Translations under genes and position numbers: made by a program
The notes under the pieces: model-generated
The model's input: the letters and a program-made list of their open reading frames with translations, nothing else
What the model was told of the DNA's origin: nothing
The model's database searches: none
Assembly: GCF_003319175.1 (NCBI RefSeq)
Contig: NZ_QOHK01000009.1
Coordinates: 54,725-118,724 of the forward strand
Direction of reading: 5' to 3'
DNA from: Blastococcus sp. TF02-8
GTDB lineage: Bacteria; Actinomycetota; Actinomycetes; Mycobacteriales; Geodermatophilaceae
DNA length: 64,000 nt
Shown: piece by piece, positions 51,811 through 61,464 of the stretch
How positions within the stretch are numbered: position 1 is the stretch's first letter
Layout of the letters: each line of letters opens with the position of its first letter

Positions 51811-52646
51811 CCGCACCGTTCGGACAGCGACTCGCCGAGGCGGTGGCCGCTCGCGGCCCGCTGTGCGTCGGCATCGACCCGCACGTGCCGCTGCTGGAGG
51901 CGTGGGGGCTGCCGGACGACCCCAGCGGCCTGGCCCGGTTCACCGACGCGGTCGTCGACGCGCTGGCCGGGACCGTCGCCGTCCTCAAGCCCCAGCTGGC
52001 CTTCTACGAGCGGCACGGTTCCCGCGGGCTGGCAGTCCTGGAGGAGGCCACCGCCCGGGCCCGTGCCGCCGGTGCCCTGGTGCTGCTGGACGCCAAGCGG
52101 GGCGACATCGGCTCGACGATGGACGCCTATGCCGACTACCTCCGCCCCGAGCACCCCCTCTCCGTCGACGCGATGACCGTCAGCCCCTACCTGGGCCCGG
52201 GCTCCCTGCAGCCGGCCGTGGAGACCGCCCGGCGGTTCGGTGGGGGACTGTTCGTCCTGGCCCGGACGTCCAACCCCGACGCCGGGGCGCTGCAGCTCGT
52301 GGGCGAGCCATCGGTGGCCCAGCGCGTCGTCGACACCGTGCGCGGCTGGAACGCCTCCGGGGCGGCGCAGGACCCGGCCGGCCGGTTCGGTCCGACCACC
52401 GGGTCCTTCGGGATCGTGGTGGGCGCGACCCTGACGGAGCTGGACGTCGACCTGACCGGCCTCGGTGGCCCGGTGCTGGCTCCCGGGCTCGGGGCCCAGG
52501 GTGGAGCCGTGAGCGACCTGCGGCGCCTCTTCGGCGCGAGCGTGCCCGTGGTCCCGACGGTGTCGCGTGACGTGCTGGGAGCCGGGCCGGACGTCGCCGC
52601 GCTGCGAGCCGCGGCCGAACGATGGGCCGAGGCCCTCACGGCCTGA
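51807..52646 (+). CDS. pyrF: Orotidine 5'-phosphate decarboxylase (type 2)
   Basis: Last step to UMP. 279 residues from GTG 51807. Catalytic DAKRGDIG (Asp95, Lys97, Asp100), with VGIDPHVPLL at the N-terminus and APGLGAQGG near the C-terminus, as in the longer mycobacterial-type enzymes. Last gene of the pyr operon; pyrE is not in it. A 328-nt gap follows. Confidence 0.94.
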   Translation: MTAPFGQRLAEAVAARGPLCVGIDPHVPLLEAWGLPDDPSGLARFTDAVVDALAGTVAVLKPQLAFYERHGSRGLAVLEEATARARAAGALVLLDAKRGDIGSTMDAYADYLRPEHPLSVDAMTVSPYLGPGSLQPAVETARRFGGGLFVLARTSNPDAGALQLVGEPSVAQRVVDTVRGWNASGAAQDPAGRFGPTTGSFGIVVGATLTELDVDLTGLGGPVLAPGLGAQGGAVSDLRRLFGASVPVVPTVSRDVLGAGPDVAALRAAAERWAEALTA

Positions 52647-52772
52647 GCAGGGCCTTCCGGGCGCCGCCCCGGCGTGTCGCTCCCACGGCGTGTCGTGCGT
52701 GCGGTGACCCGACCCGGGCCTCCACGGATTGCGGAACGATATCGGTTCGTCGAAGCCACTGAGCAGCGTGGA

Positions 52773-52785
52773 TGACGCTGCGTCA
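52773..52785. promoter_or_regulatory. Perfect BldD-box match upstream of mihF
   Basis: TGACGCTGCGTCA matches all nine fixed positions of TnACnC(A/T)GnGTnA and is a perfect dyad around T52779. It lies about 190 nt upstream of the mihF ATG and 67 nt upstream of the predicted -35. Confidence 0.6.
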
Positions 52786-52851
52786 CCGGCCGGGCGGCGT
52801 GCGTGCGGAGCCGGCGTCCGCGTCGTCGACGGTGTGTCGACGGCGGCAGGC

Positions 52852-52881
52852 GTGACCAGCGAATTTGCCGGGAACTAACGT
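52852..52881 (+). promoter_or_regulatory. Predicted mihF promoter
   Basis: GTGACC (52852-52857) and TAACGT (52876-52881) are 18 nt apart. The -10 fits TANNNT; the -35 keeps TGAC of TTGACA. The start would be near 52888, leaving a leader of about 87 nt. Confidence 0.4.
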
Positions 52882-52974
52882 GGCGGACACGCTTCCAACG
52901 GAGAGCTGCAGCTCCTCGGTACCAGCGGAAACACCGTCGGCCCCTGGGTCGATTCGACACGATTGGGTTGCACC

Positions 52975-53301
52975 ATGCCCCTCCCTGACCTGTCCCCGGA
53001 ACAACGCGCAGCAGCCCTCGAGAAGGCCGCCGCGGCCCGCAAGGCCCGCGCCGAGCTGCGCGAGCGGCTCAAGAGCAAGGGCGCGACGGTCGGTGACGTC
53101 CTCAAGCAGGGCGAGACCGACGAGGTGATCGGCAAGATGCGCGTCTCCGCCGTCCTGGAGTCCCTGCCGGGAGTCGGCAAGGCCCGGGCTGCGAAGATCA
53201 TGGAACGCCTGGAGATCTCCCCGACGCGCCGCGTCCGGGGCCTGGGCGCCAACCAGCGCCGTGCGCTGGAGTCGGAGTTCGGCGGCGAGCAGGTCGTCTG
53301 A
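52975..53301 (+). CDS. mihF: Actinobacterial integration host factor MihF
   Basis: Nucleoid-associated protein of the mIHF/sIHF family, which binds and bends DNA. 108 residues from ATG 52975 ([20 protein letters not shown]), matching the family N-terminus; a TTG at 52963 is less likely. A basic helical N-terminal half is followed by a helix-two turn-helix core ([20 protein letters not shown]). The pyrF-mihF-gmk-rpoZ order is conserved in the phylum. No clear Shine-Dalgarno precedes the ATG. Confidence 0.93.
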   Translation: MPLPDLSPEQRAAALEKAAAARKARAELRERLKSKGATVGDVLKQGETDEVIGKMRVSAVLESLPGVGKARAAKIMERLEISPTRRVRGLGANQRRALESEFGGEQVV

Positions 53302-53344
53302 CCCCGCTCTCCGCCGCACGCACGACCCCCGGCGAGGACGACGA

Positions 53345-53944
53345 GTGGCAGCAGCGACACCGGCACGACTGACCGTGCTCTCCGGGCCCTCCGGGGTCGG
53401 GAAGGGCACCGTGGTCGCCGAGGTCCGGCGCCGGCACCCCGACGTGTGGGTGTCGGTGTCGGTCACCACTCGTCGTCCCCGTCCCGGCGAGGTGGACGGC
53501 GCCCACTACCACTTCGTCGACGACGCCGAGTTCGACCGGCTGATCGCCACCGACGGGCTGCTGGAGTGGGCCGAGTACGCCGGCAACCGCTACGGCACCC
53601 CGGCCGAGCCGGTCCGGGCGCAGCTGGCCACCGGCCGTCCCGCCCTGCTGGAGATCGAGCTCCAGGGCGCGCGCCAGGTCCGGGCCCGGGCGCCCGAGGC
53701 GCAACTGGTCTTCCTGGCCCCGCCGTCCTGGGGCGACCTGGTCAGCCGGCTGGCCGGCCGGGGGTCGGAGAGCGCCGACGTCCAGAGCGAGCGGCTGCGC
53801 ATCGCGCAGGCCGAGCTGGACTCCTCCGGGGAGTTCGACCGGGTGGTGGTCAACGACGACGTCGCCAGGGCTGCGGACGAGTTGGTAGGCTTGCTGACTG
53901 CGCCGTCGCCCGGTCTGCACCAGGAGGCCGGCGCTCACGAGTGA
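53345..53944 (+). CDS. gmk: Guanylate kinase
   Basis: GMP + ATP to GDP + ADP. 199 residues from GTG 53345. P-loop GPSGVGKGT (14-22), GMP-binding [20 protein letters not shown], and the region [15 protein letters not shown]. Frame is open upstream to 53261 but without start support; GAGGA lies 5-10 nt before the chosen GTG. The 3' end is 64 nt ahead of rpoZ. Confidence 0.94.
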   Translation: MAAATPARLTVLSGPSGVGKGTVVAEVRRRHPDVWVSVSVTTRRPRPGEVDGAHYHFVDDAEFDRLIATDGLLEWAEYAGNRYGTPAEPVRAQLATGRPALLEIELQGARQVRARAPEAQLVFLAPPSWGDLVSRLAGRGSESADVQSERLRIAQAELDSSGEFDRVVVNDDVARAADELVGLLTAPSPGLHQEAGAHE

Positions 53945-54008
53945 GTCGGCGGTTGATCATCCGCCGCCCCGCTCACTCCCACCGATCGATTGAGGAGCAC
54001 GCCCGCCC

Positions 54009-54272
54009 GTGTCCGGAGTCGCACCTGCCCCCGAGGGCATCACCAACCCGCCGATCGACGAGCTGCTCGAGCGCACCAGCAGCAAGTACGGCCTGGTCAT
54101 CTTCGCCGCCAAGCGCGCGCGTCAGATCAACGCCTACTACAGCCAGCTCTCCGAGGGCCTCCTCGAGTACGTCGGCCCCCTGGTCGACACCGCTCCGCAG
54201 GAGAAGCCGCTGTCGATCGCGCTGCGCGAGATCAACGAGGGCCTGCTCGCCCACACCGCCGGCGAGAACTGA
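54009..54272 (+). CDS. rpoZ: RNA polymerase omega subunit
   Basis: Assembly chaperone subunit of RNA polymerase. 87 residues from GTG 54009 with ribosome site GAGGAG. Core sequence [20 protein letters not shown] and [10 protein letters not shown] match the family. Followed by a hairpin terminator at 54312-54344. Confidence 0.94.
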   Translation: MSGVAPAPEGITNPPIDELLERTSSKYGLVIFAAKRARQINAYYSQLSEGLLEYVGPLVDTAPQEKPLSIALREINEGLLAHTAGEN

Positions 54273-54311
54273 CCAGCCGACCCCCCAGGGGGCCTTCCAG
54301 CCCTCGTTGTG

Positions 54312-54344
54312 ATGACGCCTCCGGTTCCGTACCGGGGGCGTCGT
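54312..54344 (+). terminator. Hairpin terminator after rpoZ
   Basis: GACGCC-T-CCGGT (54314-54325) pairs with ACCGG-G-GGCGTC (54331-54342) around TCCGT, with one T/G pair inside and two further pairs outside. It lies 40 nt after the rpoZ stop and 24 nt before coaBC. Confidence 0.65.
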
Positions 54345-54367
54345 CGCGTCTACGGCAGGATGAGCGC

Positions 54368-55594
54368 ATGAGCCGGATCGTGCTGGGTGTGAGCGGTGGC
54401 GTCGCCGCGTACAAGTCGGCGCTCCTGCTGCGAGCCCTCACCGAGGCCGGGCACGACGTCCGCGTGGTCCCGACCCCGGGCGCTCTGCACTTCGTCGGCG
54501 CCGCCACCTTCGAGGCGCTGTCGGGCAACCCGGTGACGACCGACGTCTGGTCCGACGTCCCCGAGGTCGCGCACGTGCGCATCGGGCAGAACGCCGACCT
54601 CGTCGTGGTCGCCCCGGCCACCGCCGACCTGCTGGCCCGCGCGGCCATGGGCCGCGCCGACGACCTGCTCACCGCCACGCTGCTCACCGCGCACTGCCCG
54701 GTGGTGTTCGTGCCCGCGATGCACACCGAGATGTGGCTGCACCCGGCCACCCAGGACAACGTCGACACGCTGCGACGTCGGGGGGCCGTCGTGCTCCCGC
54801 CGGCGGTCGGCCGGCTGACCGGCCCCGACTCCGGCCCCGGCCGGCTGCCCGAGCCCGCGGACATCGCGGCGCTGGCAGCGGTGGTCCTCGACGCGGGCGC
54901 CGGCGCGCTGGCGCAGGACCTCGTGGGCCGCCGGGTCGTCATCAGCGCCGGCGGCACCCGCGAGCCGCTGGACCCCGTGCGCTACCTCGGCAACCGGTCG
55001 TCGGGGAAGCAGGGCTGGGCGCTCGCCCGCGTGGCTGCCGCCCGCGGCGCCGACGTGGTCCTCGTCGCGGCGAACGTGGAGCTGCCCGCGCCGTTCGGCG
55101 TCCGGATCGTGCCGGTCGGCACCGCCGAGGAACTGCGCGCGGCGATGCTCGCCGAGGCCGCCGATGCCGACGTCGTGGTCATGAGCGCGGCGGTGGCGGA
55201 CTTCCGCCCGGCGGCCGTGGCGGCCACGAAGATGAAGAAGGGCTCGGCCAGCGAGCCGGACACCGTCCCGCTGGTCCGCAACCCCGACGTGCTGGCCGAG
55301 CTGGTGGCCGGGCGCGCACCCGGCCAGGTCGTCGTCGGGTTCGCCGCGGAGACCGGTGACGCGGACGGCGACGTGCTCGCCCACGCCCGCGCCAAGCTCG
55401 CCCGCAAGGGGTGCGACGTGCTCGTCGTGAACGACGTCTCGGCCGGGCAGGTGTTCGGACGGGCGGAGAACGCGGTCGTCGTGCTGGGTGCCGACGGTTC
55501 GGTCACGGAGGTTCCCAAGGGCAGCAAGGACGCCGTCGCCGCGGGGGTCTGGACAGCCGTCGCCGGGCGGCTCGACCCGCCCGCGGAGGGCTGA
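54368..55594 (+). CDS. coaBC: Bifunctional phosphopantothenoylcysteine decarboxylase / synthetase
   Basis: Two steps of coenzyme A synthesis. 408 residues from ATG 54368. N-terminal flavin decarboxylase CoaC ([20 protein letters not shown]) and C-terminal synthetase CoaB ([42 protein letters not shown]). The CoaC motif usually written PxMNxxMW appears as PAMHTEMW, and the Cys-containing ACGD loop of E. coli is [10 protein letters not shown] believe this is common to actinobacterial CoaBC but cannot check here. Confidence 0.94.
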   Translation: MSRIVLGVSGGVAAYKSALLLRALTEAGHDVRVVPTPGALHFVGAATFEALSGNPVTTDVWSDVPEVAHVRIGQNADLVVVAPATADLLARAAMGRADDLLTATLLTAHCPVVFVPAMHTEMWLHPATQDNVDTLRRRGAVVLPPAVGRLTGPDSGPGRLPEPADIAALAAVVLDAGAGALAQDLVGRRVVISAGGTREPLDPVRYLGNRSSGKQGWALARVAAARGADVVLVAANVELPAPFGVRIVPVGTAEELRAAMLAEAADADVVVMSAAVADFRPAAVAATKMKKGSASEPDTVPLVRNPDVLAELVAGRAPGQVVVGFAAETGDADGDVLAHARAKLARKGCDVLVVNDVSAGQVFGRAENAVVVLGADGSVTEVPKGSKDAVAAGVWTAVAGRLDPPAEG

Positions 55595-55630
55595 GGGCAC
55601 GCCGTCGCGCCAGGCGTTCCCCCGCGCCGG

Positions 55631-55636
55631 TAACGT
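55631..55636 (+). promoter_or_regulatory. -10-like element for metK
   Basis: TAACGT fits TANNNT, 49 nt before the metK GTG, the same hexamer as in the predicted mihF promoter. No good -35 is visible. The 91-nt gap holds no SAM riboswitch. Confidence 0.35.
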
Positions 55637-55685
55637 GCGCATCCGCAGTAGACGTCAGCCGCCGCCGATCCCCAGGGAGTACCGA

Positions 55686-56882
<1,197 letters not shown>

Positions 56883-56888
56883 CAGTCC

Positions 56889-56917
56889 TCAACGGATCGT
56901 TGACAACGATCCGTTGA
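56889..56917. promoter_or_regulatory. Nested palindrome between metK and a small HTH gene
   Basis: Arms TCAACGGATCGTT (56889-56901) and AACGATCCGTTGA (56905-56917) are perfect complements around GAC. Each arm holds its own AACG...CGTT dyad. It fills the gap from metK stop to 3 nt before the next ATG. It may be the metK terminator, but its modest GC content and nested symmetry look more like an operator. Confidence 0.55.
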
Positions 56918-56920
56918 TGG

Positions 56921-57316
56921 ATGAGCCTGGTCGTCGTGGCTCCTCGTGACGACGACCAGGCCCGCGCCGCCCGCGAGGCCGACGCCCGCAACGCCCTGCT
57001 CGGGGCCGGTGCCGACGCCCTGCCGCGCCCGCCGTGGGCGCGGGGCGCCCAACCGCCGGCGGCGTCCGAGCTCGTGCGTTTCGCCCTCTGGCGGGCCGCC
57101 GGCGGTTCCCTGGACGAGGACGGGGTGCTGGCGGCGCTGGCGCTGCTTCCGGCCGTCCGGGCCGAGGCCGACGAGCTGGAGGCAGGAGTCCTCCTCAGTG
57201 CCCGGGCCGCCGGGCTCTCCTGGTCCCGGATCTCCGCGGCCCTCGGGCTGAGCTCCCCGCAGGCCGCGCAGCAGCGGTTCGACCGCGTGACCGGCCGGCT
57301 GGACGGGCGGAGCTGA
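56921..57316 (+). CDS. Small helix-turn-helix protein, unknown function
   Basis: Not recognised as a named protein. 131 residues from ATG 56921. The C-terminal third (AAGLSWSRISAALGLSSPQAAQQR) reads as a helix-turn-helix of the kind seen in sigma-region-4-like and Clp-associated regulators; the middle is helical. It starts 3 nt after a perfect palindrome and its stop overlaps the next gene (TGATG). No Shine-Dalgarno outside the palindrome is seen. A DNA-binding role is inferred from the motif only. Confidence 0.7.
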   Translation: MSLVVVAPRDDDQARAAREADARNALLGAGADALPRPPWARGAQPPAASELVRFALWRAAGGSLDEDGVLAALALLPAVRAEADELEAGVLLSARAAGLSWSRISAALGLSSPQAAQQRFDRVTGRLDGRS

Positions 57317-57951
57317 TGGCGCACGCGTCCGACCCCGCCGACCTCGCGCTGCACGGGGTGCGGGTGCTCGGTTTCCCGACGGCGGCCCGGGTCGCCGGTC
57401 GGTGGCGGCTGGACCGCGCGTTCGTCGAGGAGACGCTGCTCGACGCCGAGGCGCGGGGCTGGGCGCGGCAGACCTCCTTCGGCGGCAGTTCCGGCTGGTC
57501 GCTGACCGACGCCGGCCGGGCGGAGGACGAGCGCCGCCTGGCCCGGGAGCTGGACGACCTCGGCGCCCGGCCGCAGGTGCAGGACGTGCATGCCCGTTTC
57601 CGTCCGCTCAACCGGCGGTTCGGCGCGGCCTGCACCGACTGGCAGGTCCGTCCCGACCGGCTCGACCCGATGGCGGCCAACGACCACGGCGACTGGCGCT
57701 GGGACGAGCGGGTGCTGCGCACGCTGACCTCGGTGGAGCAGGGCTTCGGCGTCCTGTGTGCGGAGCTGACCGCCCAGCTGGACCGCTTCGCCGGCTACGC
57801 GCCGCGCTACTCGGAGGCGCTCCGGCGGGTGCGGGCGGGGGAGCGGGGATGGGTCGACGCCCCCGACCGGGACTCGCTGCACCTGCTGTGGATCCAGTTC
57901 CACGAGGACCTGCTGGCCACCCTGGGGATCGAGCGCGGTACCGATGCCTGA
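57316..57951 (+). CDS. Winged-helix (MarR-like) regulator candidate
   Basis: 211 residues from ATG 57316, coupled to the preceding HTH gene. The N-terminal ~75 residues resemble a winged helix-turn-helix (TAARVAGRWRLDRAFVEETL, ARGWARQTSFGGSSGWSLTD); the rest is helical with conserved-looking Trp and Asp residues (TDWQVRPDRLDPMAANDHGD, LHLLWIQFHEDLLATLG). No known ligand domain is recognised. Lying between metK and priA, it interrupts an otherwise core gene series. Function unknown; regulation of itself through the upstream palindrome is a testable idea. Confidence 0.7.
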   Translation: MAHASDPADLALHGVRVLGFPTAARVAGRWRLDRAFVEETLLDAEARGWARQTSFGGSSGWSLTDAGRAEDERRLARELDDLGARPQVQDVHARFRPLNRRFGAACTDWQVRPDRLDPMAANDHGDWRWDERVLRTLTSVEQGFGVLCAELTAQLDRFAGYAPRYSEALRRVRAGERGWVDAPDRDSLHLLWIQFHEDLLATLGIERGTDA

Positions 57952-57976
57952 GGCCCGCGCTGTCGCACCCCCTGGG

Positions 57977-57990
57977 TAGCGTGCCCCGAC
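57977..57990 (+). promoter_or_regulatory. Predicted leaderless promoter for priA
   Basis: TAGCGT (57977-57982) ends 8 nt before the priA GTG, the same hexamer and spacing as before rarA. No Shine-Dalgarno is seen. Confidence 0.4.
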
Positions 57991-59979
57991 GTGCCACCCG
58001 CCTCCGCCGACCCCGCCCCGGCGGTGGCGCGGGTGGTGGTCGACGTGCCCCTGGCGCACCTGGACCGGCCGTTCGACTACGCCGTCCCGGAGAAGTTCGC
58101 CGACCTGGTCCGGCCCGGCTGCCGGGTGCGCGTCCGCTTCCACGGCCGGCTGGTCGACGGCGTCGTCTGGGAGCTCGGGGACACCACCGACTTCACCGGC
58201 ACCCTGCAGCCGCTCTCGCACGTCCCCTCCGGGGAACCGGTGCTCACCCCACAGGTCGCCCGGCTGGTCCGGGCCGTCGCCGACCGGTACGCCGGCACCG
58301 CCAGTGACGTCCTGCGCCTGGCCCTCCCGCCCCGCCGCTCGGCTGCGGAGAAGCGTGAGTGCCCGACCCCGGAGGCGCTGCCCGATCCGCCCGATCCCGC
58401 CGGCTTCGGCCGTTACCAGGCAGGGCCGGCGCTGCTGTCCGCCCTGGCGGAGGGACGGCCGGCTCGAGCGGTGTGGAACGCGCTGCCGGGGGAGGACTGG
58501 CCCACCCGGCTGGTCGAGCTGTGCCGGGCAGCGCTCTCGGGACGGAGGGGCTCGCTCGTCGTCGTCCCCGACGGCAAGGACCTGGACCGGCTGGAGGCGG
58601 CGGCCGGGGCGCTGCTGCCGGAGCACTCGTTCACCGTGCTGCGCGCCGACGACTCCCCGGAGAAGCGCTACCGGCGGTTCCTCGCCGCGTCCCGCGGAGC
58701 CGCCCAGGTGGTGCTGGGCACCCGTGCGGCGATGTTCGCGCCCGTGCGCGATCTGGGTCTGGTGGTGATCTGGGACGACGGCGACGACCTGCACGCCGAC
58801 GAGCACGCCCCCTATCCGCACGCCCGCGACGTGCTCATCCAGCGCGCCTGGCTCGACTCGTGCGCCGCCGTGGTCGCCGGGACCGCGCGCACCGCGGAGG
58901 CGGCGGTCCTCGTGGAGTCCGGCTGGGCGCACGAGCTGGTCGCCGACCGGTCGGTGCTGCGGGCCGCCGCCCCCCGGGTGCAGGCGCTGGGCGAGGACTT
59001 CGAACTCGCCCGCGACCCGGCCGCGCGCTCGGCCCGGCTGCCCTCGCTCGCCCACGCTGCCGCCCGGAAGGCACTGGCCGACGGCGCGCCCGTGCTCGTG
59101 CAGGTGCCACGGCGCGGCTACGTGCCTTCGCTGTCGTGCGCGCGCTGCCGGGCGCCGGCCCGCTGTGCCCACTGCTCCGGGCCGCTGGGCATCTCCCCGC
59201 GGCCGGGCCCCGGGGGGGCCCGCATCCCCGCGTGCCGGTGGTGTGCCCGGCCGGCGGCGACGTTCGACTGCCCGCACTGCCACGGGACCAAGCTGCGGGC
59301 CGCGGTCATCGGGGAGAGCCGGACCGCCGAGGAGCTGGCGCGGGCCTTCCCGGGCGCGGTGGTGCGCACCTCCGGGAGCACCACCGGGGTGCTCGCCACC
59401 GTGCCCGCGGGTCCGGCGCTCGTCGTCGCCACCCCCGGCGCGGAACCGGTCGCCGAGGGCGGCTACGGCGCGGCCCTGCTGCTCGACTCGTGGGCGCTCC
59501 TGGGCCGGGCGGACCTGCGGGCGGCGGAGGAGACGATGCGGCGGTGGTTGAACGCCGCCACGCTGGTGCGCCCGGCTTCGGCCGGAGGGCAGGTGGTGGT
59601 GGCCGCCGACGGCGCCCACCCCGTGGTCCAGGCGTTGGTGCGCTGGGATCCGGCCGGGCTGGCCGAGCGCGAGGTCGCCGACCGGCGCGAGCTGGGGTTC
59701 CCCCCGGTGACCCGGATGGCGTCGCTCTCCGCGTCGCCCGCGGCGCTGGCCGAGTTCCTCGGCGCGCTGCGGCTGCCCGACGGTGCGGATCTGCTCGGCC
59801 CGGTGCCCGAGCGGCCCCGCCCCGGGCAGGAGGGGGAGCGGGAGCGCTACCTGGTGCGGGTGCCGCGCGCCGACGGTGCGGCGCTGGCGCACGCGCTCGC
59901 GGAGGTCCAGGGGGTGCGCAGCGCCAAGAAGGTGCCCGAGCACGTCCGCGTCCAGCTGGACCCGCTCGACCTGGTGTGA
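57991..59979 (+). CDS. priA: Primosomal protein N' (PriA), degenerate helicase
   Basis: Replication restart protein homologue of 662 residues from GTG 57991. The N-terminal DNA-binding domain is recognisable (RVVVDVPLAHLDRPFDYAVP). The zinc-binding cysteines are kept as four CxxC pairs (SCARCRAPARCAHC, CRWCARP, CPHCHGTK). The helicase motifs are not: where GxTGSGKTE is expected the chain reads ARAVWNALPGEDWP, and the DEEH box is WDDGDD. Actinobacterial PriA proteins are known to have lost ATPase motifs, so this is a lineage trait and not a recent mutation. Likely a structural restart factor. Confidence 0.9.
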   Translation: MPPASADPAPAVARVVVDVPLAHLDRPFDYAVPEKFADLVRPGCRVRVRFHGRLVDGVVWELGDTTDFTGTLQPLSHVPSGEPVLTPQVARLVRAVADRYAGTASDVLRLALPPRRSAAEKRECPTPEALPDPPDPAGFGRYQAGPALLSALAEGRPARAVWNALPGEDWPTRLVELCRAALSGRRGSLVVVPDGKDLDRLEAAAGALLPEHSFTVLRADDSPEKRYRRFLAASRGAAQVVLGTRAAMFAPVRDLGLVVIWDDGDDLHADEHAPYPHARDVLIQRAWLDSCAAVVAGTARTAEAAVLVESGWAHELVADRSVLRAAAPRVQALGEDFELARDPAARSARLPSLAHAAARKALADGAPVLVQVPRRGYVPSLSCARCRAPARCAHCSGPLGISPRPGPGGARIPACRWCARPAATFDCPHCHGTKLRAAVIGESRTAEELARAFPGAVVRTSGSTTGVLATVPAGPALVVATPGAEPVAEGGYGAALLLDSWALLGRADLRAAEETMRRWLNAATLVRPASAGGQVVVAADGAHPVVQALVRWDPAGLAEREVADRRELGFPPVTRMASLSASPAALAEFLGALRLPDGADLLGPVPERPRPGQEGERERYLVRVPRADGAALAHALAEVQGVRSAKKVPEHVRVQLDPLDLV

Positions 59980-59992
59980 CCGGGGTGCCGCC

Positions 59993-60004
59993 TACCATTG
60001 CCGG
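59993..60004 (+). promoter_or_regulatory. Predicted leaderless promoter for def
   Basis: TACCAT (59993-59998) fits TANNNT and ends 6 nt before the def GTG at 60005. No Shine-Dalgarno is seen in the short gap after priA. Confidence 0.45.
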
Positions 60005-60538
60005 GTGAGCGTCACCCCCATCCGGCTGTTCGGCGACCCGGTCCTGCACCGGCCCGCCGCCCCGGTCGTCGACTTCGACAAGGAACTGCGGCAGCTCGTC
60101 GCGGACCTGACCGACACCATGCACGCCGCCGGCGGCGCCGGTCTTGCCGCCCCGCAGATCGGCGTCGGGCTGCGGGTGTTCACCTGGGACGTCGACGGCG
60201 AGGTGGGCCACCTGGTGAACCCCGACGTCACGCCGATCGGCGAGGAGACGGAGGACGGGCCCGAGGGCTGCCTGTCGATCCCCGACCTGCGGTACGACTG
60301 CCGGCGTCACCTCTACGTGGCGGCCACCGGCTGGAACATGCACGGCGAGCCGGTCCGTGTGGAGGGGTCGCACCTGCTGGCCCGTGCGGTGCAGCACGAG
60401 ACCGACCACCTCGACGGCGTCCTGTTCGTCGACCGGCTGGACCCCGCCGCCCGTGAGGCGGCGCTGGCCGAGATCAAGGCCGCGGAATGGGCCGGCATGG
60501 GTGCCTGGATGCCGCGCGTGGAAGTGAGCCCCCACTGA
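60005..60538 (+). CDS. def: Peptide deformylase
   Basis: Removes the formyl group from nascent proteins. 177 residues from GTG 60005. The three metal/active-site motifs are intact: [19 protein letters not shown] and QHETDHLDG. Immediately followed by fmt, which adds the formyl group; the two genes overlap at the def stop. The C-terminal tail extends a little past the HExxH helix. Confidence 0.95.
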   Translation: MSVTPIRLFGDPVLHRPAAPVVDFDKELRQLVADLTDTMHAAGGAGLAAPQIGVGLRVFTWDVDGEVGHLVNPDVTPIGEETEDGPEGCLSIPDLRYDCRRHLYVAATGWNMHGEPVRVEGSHLLARAVQHETDHLDGVLFVDRLDPAAREAALAEIKAAEWAGMGAWMPRVEVSPH

Positions 60539-61464
60539 AGCTGCTCTTCGCCGGTACGCCGGCGCCCGCCGTCCCCTCGCTCGACGCGCTGCTCGCCTCG
60601 GACCACGAGGTCGTCGCCGTCCTCACCCGGCCCGATGCCCGGTCCGGGCGTGGCCGGAAGGTCGGCCGGTCGCCGGTGGCCGAGCGCGCCGACGAGGCCG
60701 GCATCCCGGTCCTGCAGCCGGCGTCCCCGAAGGACCCCGACTTCCTCGCCCACCTGGCGGAGCTGGCGGTCGACTGCGCGCCGGTCGTCGCCTACGGCGC
60801 ACTGGTGCCCCAGGCGGCGCTCGACCTGCCGCGGCACGGCTGGGTCAACCTGCACTTCTCGCTGCTCCCGGCCTGGCGCGGTGCCGCGCCGGTGCAGCAC
60901 GCGGTCATGGCCGGCGACGAGGTGACCGGAGCGTCGACCTTCCTGCTGGAGAAGGGCCTGGACACCGGTCCAGTGTTCGGCACGCTGACCGAGGCGATCG
61001 GCCCGCGCGACACCGCCGGTGACCTGCTCGACCGGCTCGCGGTCAGCGGCGCGCAGCTGCTGGTCGCCACGCTGGACGGGATCGCCGCCGGCGCGCTGGA
61101 GGCACAACCGCAGCCGGCCGACGGCGTGAGCCTCGCGCCGAAGGTCGAGTCGGCCGACGCCCGCATCGACTGGGCGCTGCCCTCGCACGTCGTCGACCGC
61201 CGGGTCCGTGGTGTCACGCCCGCGCCCGGTGCCTGGACGACGTGGCGCGGCGAGCGGCTGCGGGTCGCGCCGCTGGAGCCGGTGGGGGGCGGCCCGGCGC
61301 TGGCACCCGGAGAGGTCGTGCTGGACTCCCGCTCGGTCCTGGTCGGCACCGGCACCGGTGCCGTGCGGCTCACGCAGGTGCAGCCGGCCGGCAAGAAGAT
61401 GTTGCCCGCGCCCGACTGGGCCCGCGGTGCGCGACCGGAGCCGGGCGAGCGGGTGGGGGAGTGA
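60535..61464 (+). CDS. fmt: Methionyl-tRNA formyltransferase, probable CTG start
   Basis: Formylates initiator Met-tRNA. Core marks: [14 protein letters not shown] at the N-terminus, [25 protein letters not shown] (the SLLP active loop), LDTGPVFG. The family N-terminus (M-[RK]-L-x-F-A-G-T-P) aligns at CTG-AAG-CTG-CTC, 60535, which overlaps the def stop as CTGA, the same geometry as the many GTGA/ATGA junctions here. No ATG, GTG or TTG stands there. The only conventional in-frame alternative is ATG 60487, which adds 16 unrelated residues inside def. From 60535 it has 309 residues. Confidence 0.92.
   Translation: MKLLFAGTPAPAVPSLDALLASDHEVVAVLTRPDARSGRGRKVGRSPVAERADEAGIPVLQPASPKDPDFLAHLAELAVDCAPVVAYGALVPQAALDLPRHGWVNLHFSLLPAWRGAAPVQHAVMAGDEVTGASTFLLEKGLDTGPVFGTLTEAIGPRDTAGDLLDRLAVSGAQLLVATLDGIAAGALEAQPQPADGVSLAPKVESADARIDWALPSHVVDRRVRGVTPAPGAWTTWRGERLRVAPLEPVGGGPALAPGEVVLDSRSVLVGTGTGAVRLTQVQPAGKKMLPAPDWARGARPEPGERVGE

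Larger units (their letters stand above)
52647..52974. other. 328-nt non-coding region ahead of mihF
   Basis: No gene with support. It contains a perfect BldD-box match (52773-52785), a near-palindrome around CGATATCG (52738), a predicted promoter (52852-52881), and the 12-bp palindrome GAGCTGCAGCTC (52903-52914) in what would be the mihF leader. No obvious pyrF terminator is seen. Confidence 0.55.

Noticed and set aside
52772..52855. Possible 27-codon small ORF upstream of mihF
   Set aside because: Its ATG lies inside the BldD box, it has no convincing ribosome site, and its composition is not distinctive.
55595..55685. SAM riboswitch before metK
   Set aside because: The gap is only 91 nt and lacks the conserved helices; only a -10-like hexamer is visible.
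57991..59979. priA as a decayed pseudogene
   Set aside because: The frame is intact with conserved zinc cysteines and good codon bias; loss of helicase motifs is a known lineage feature.
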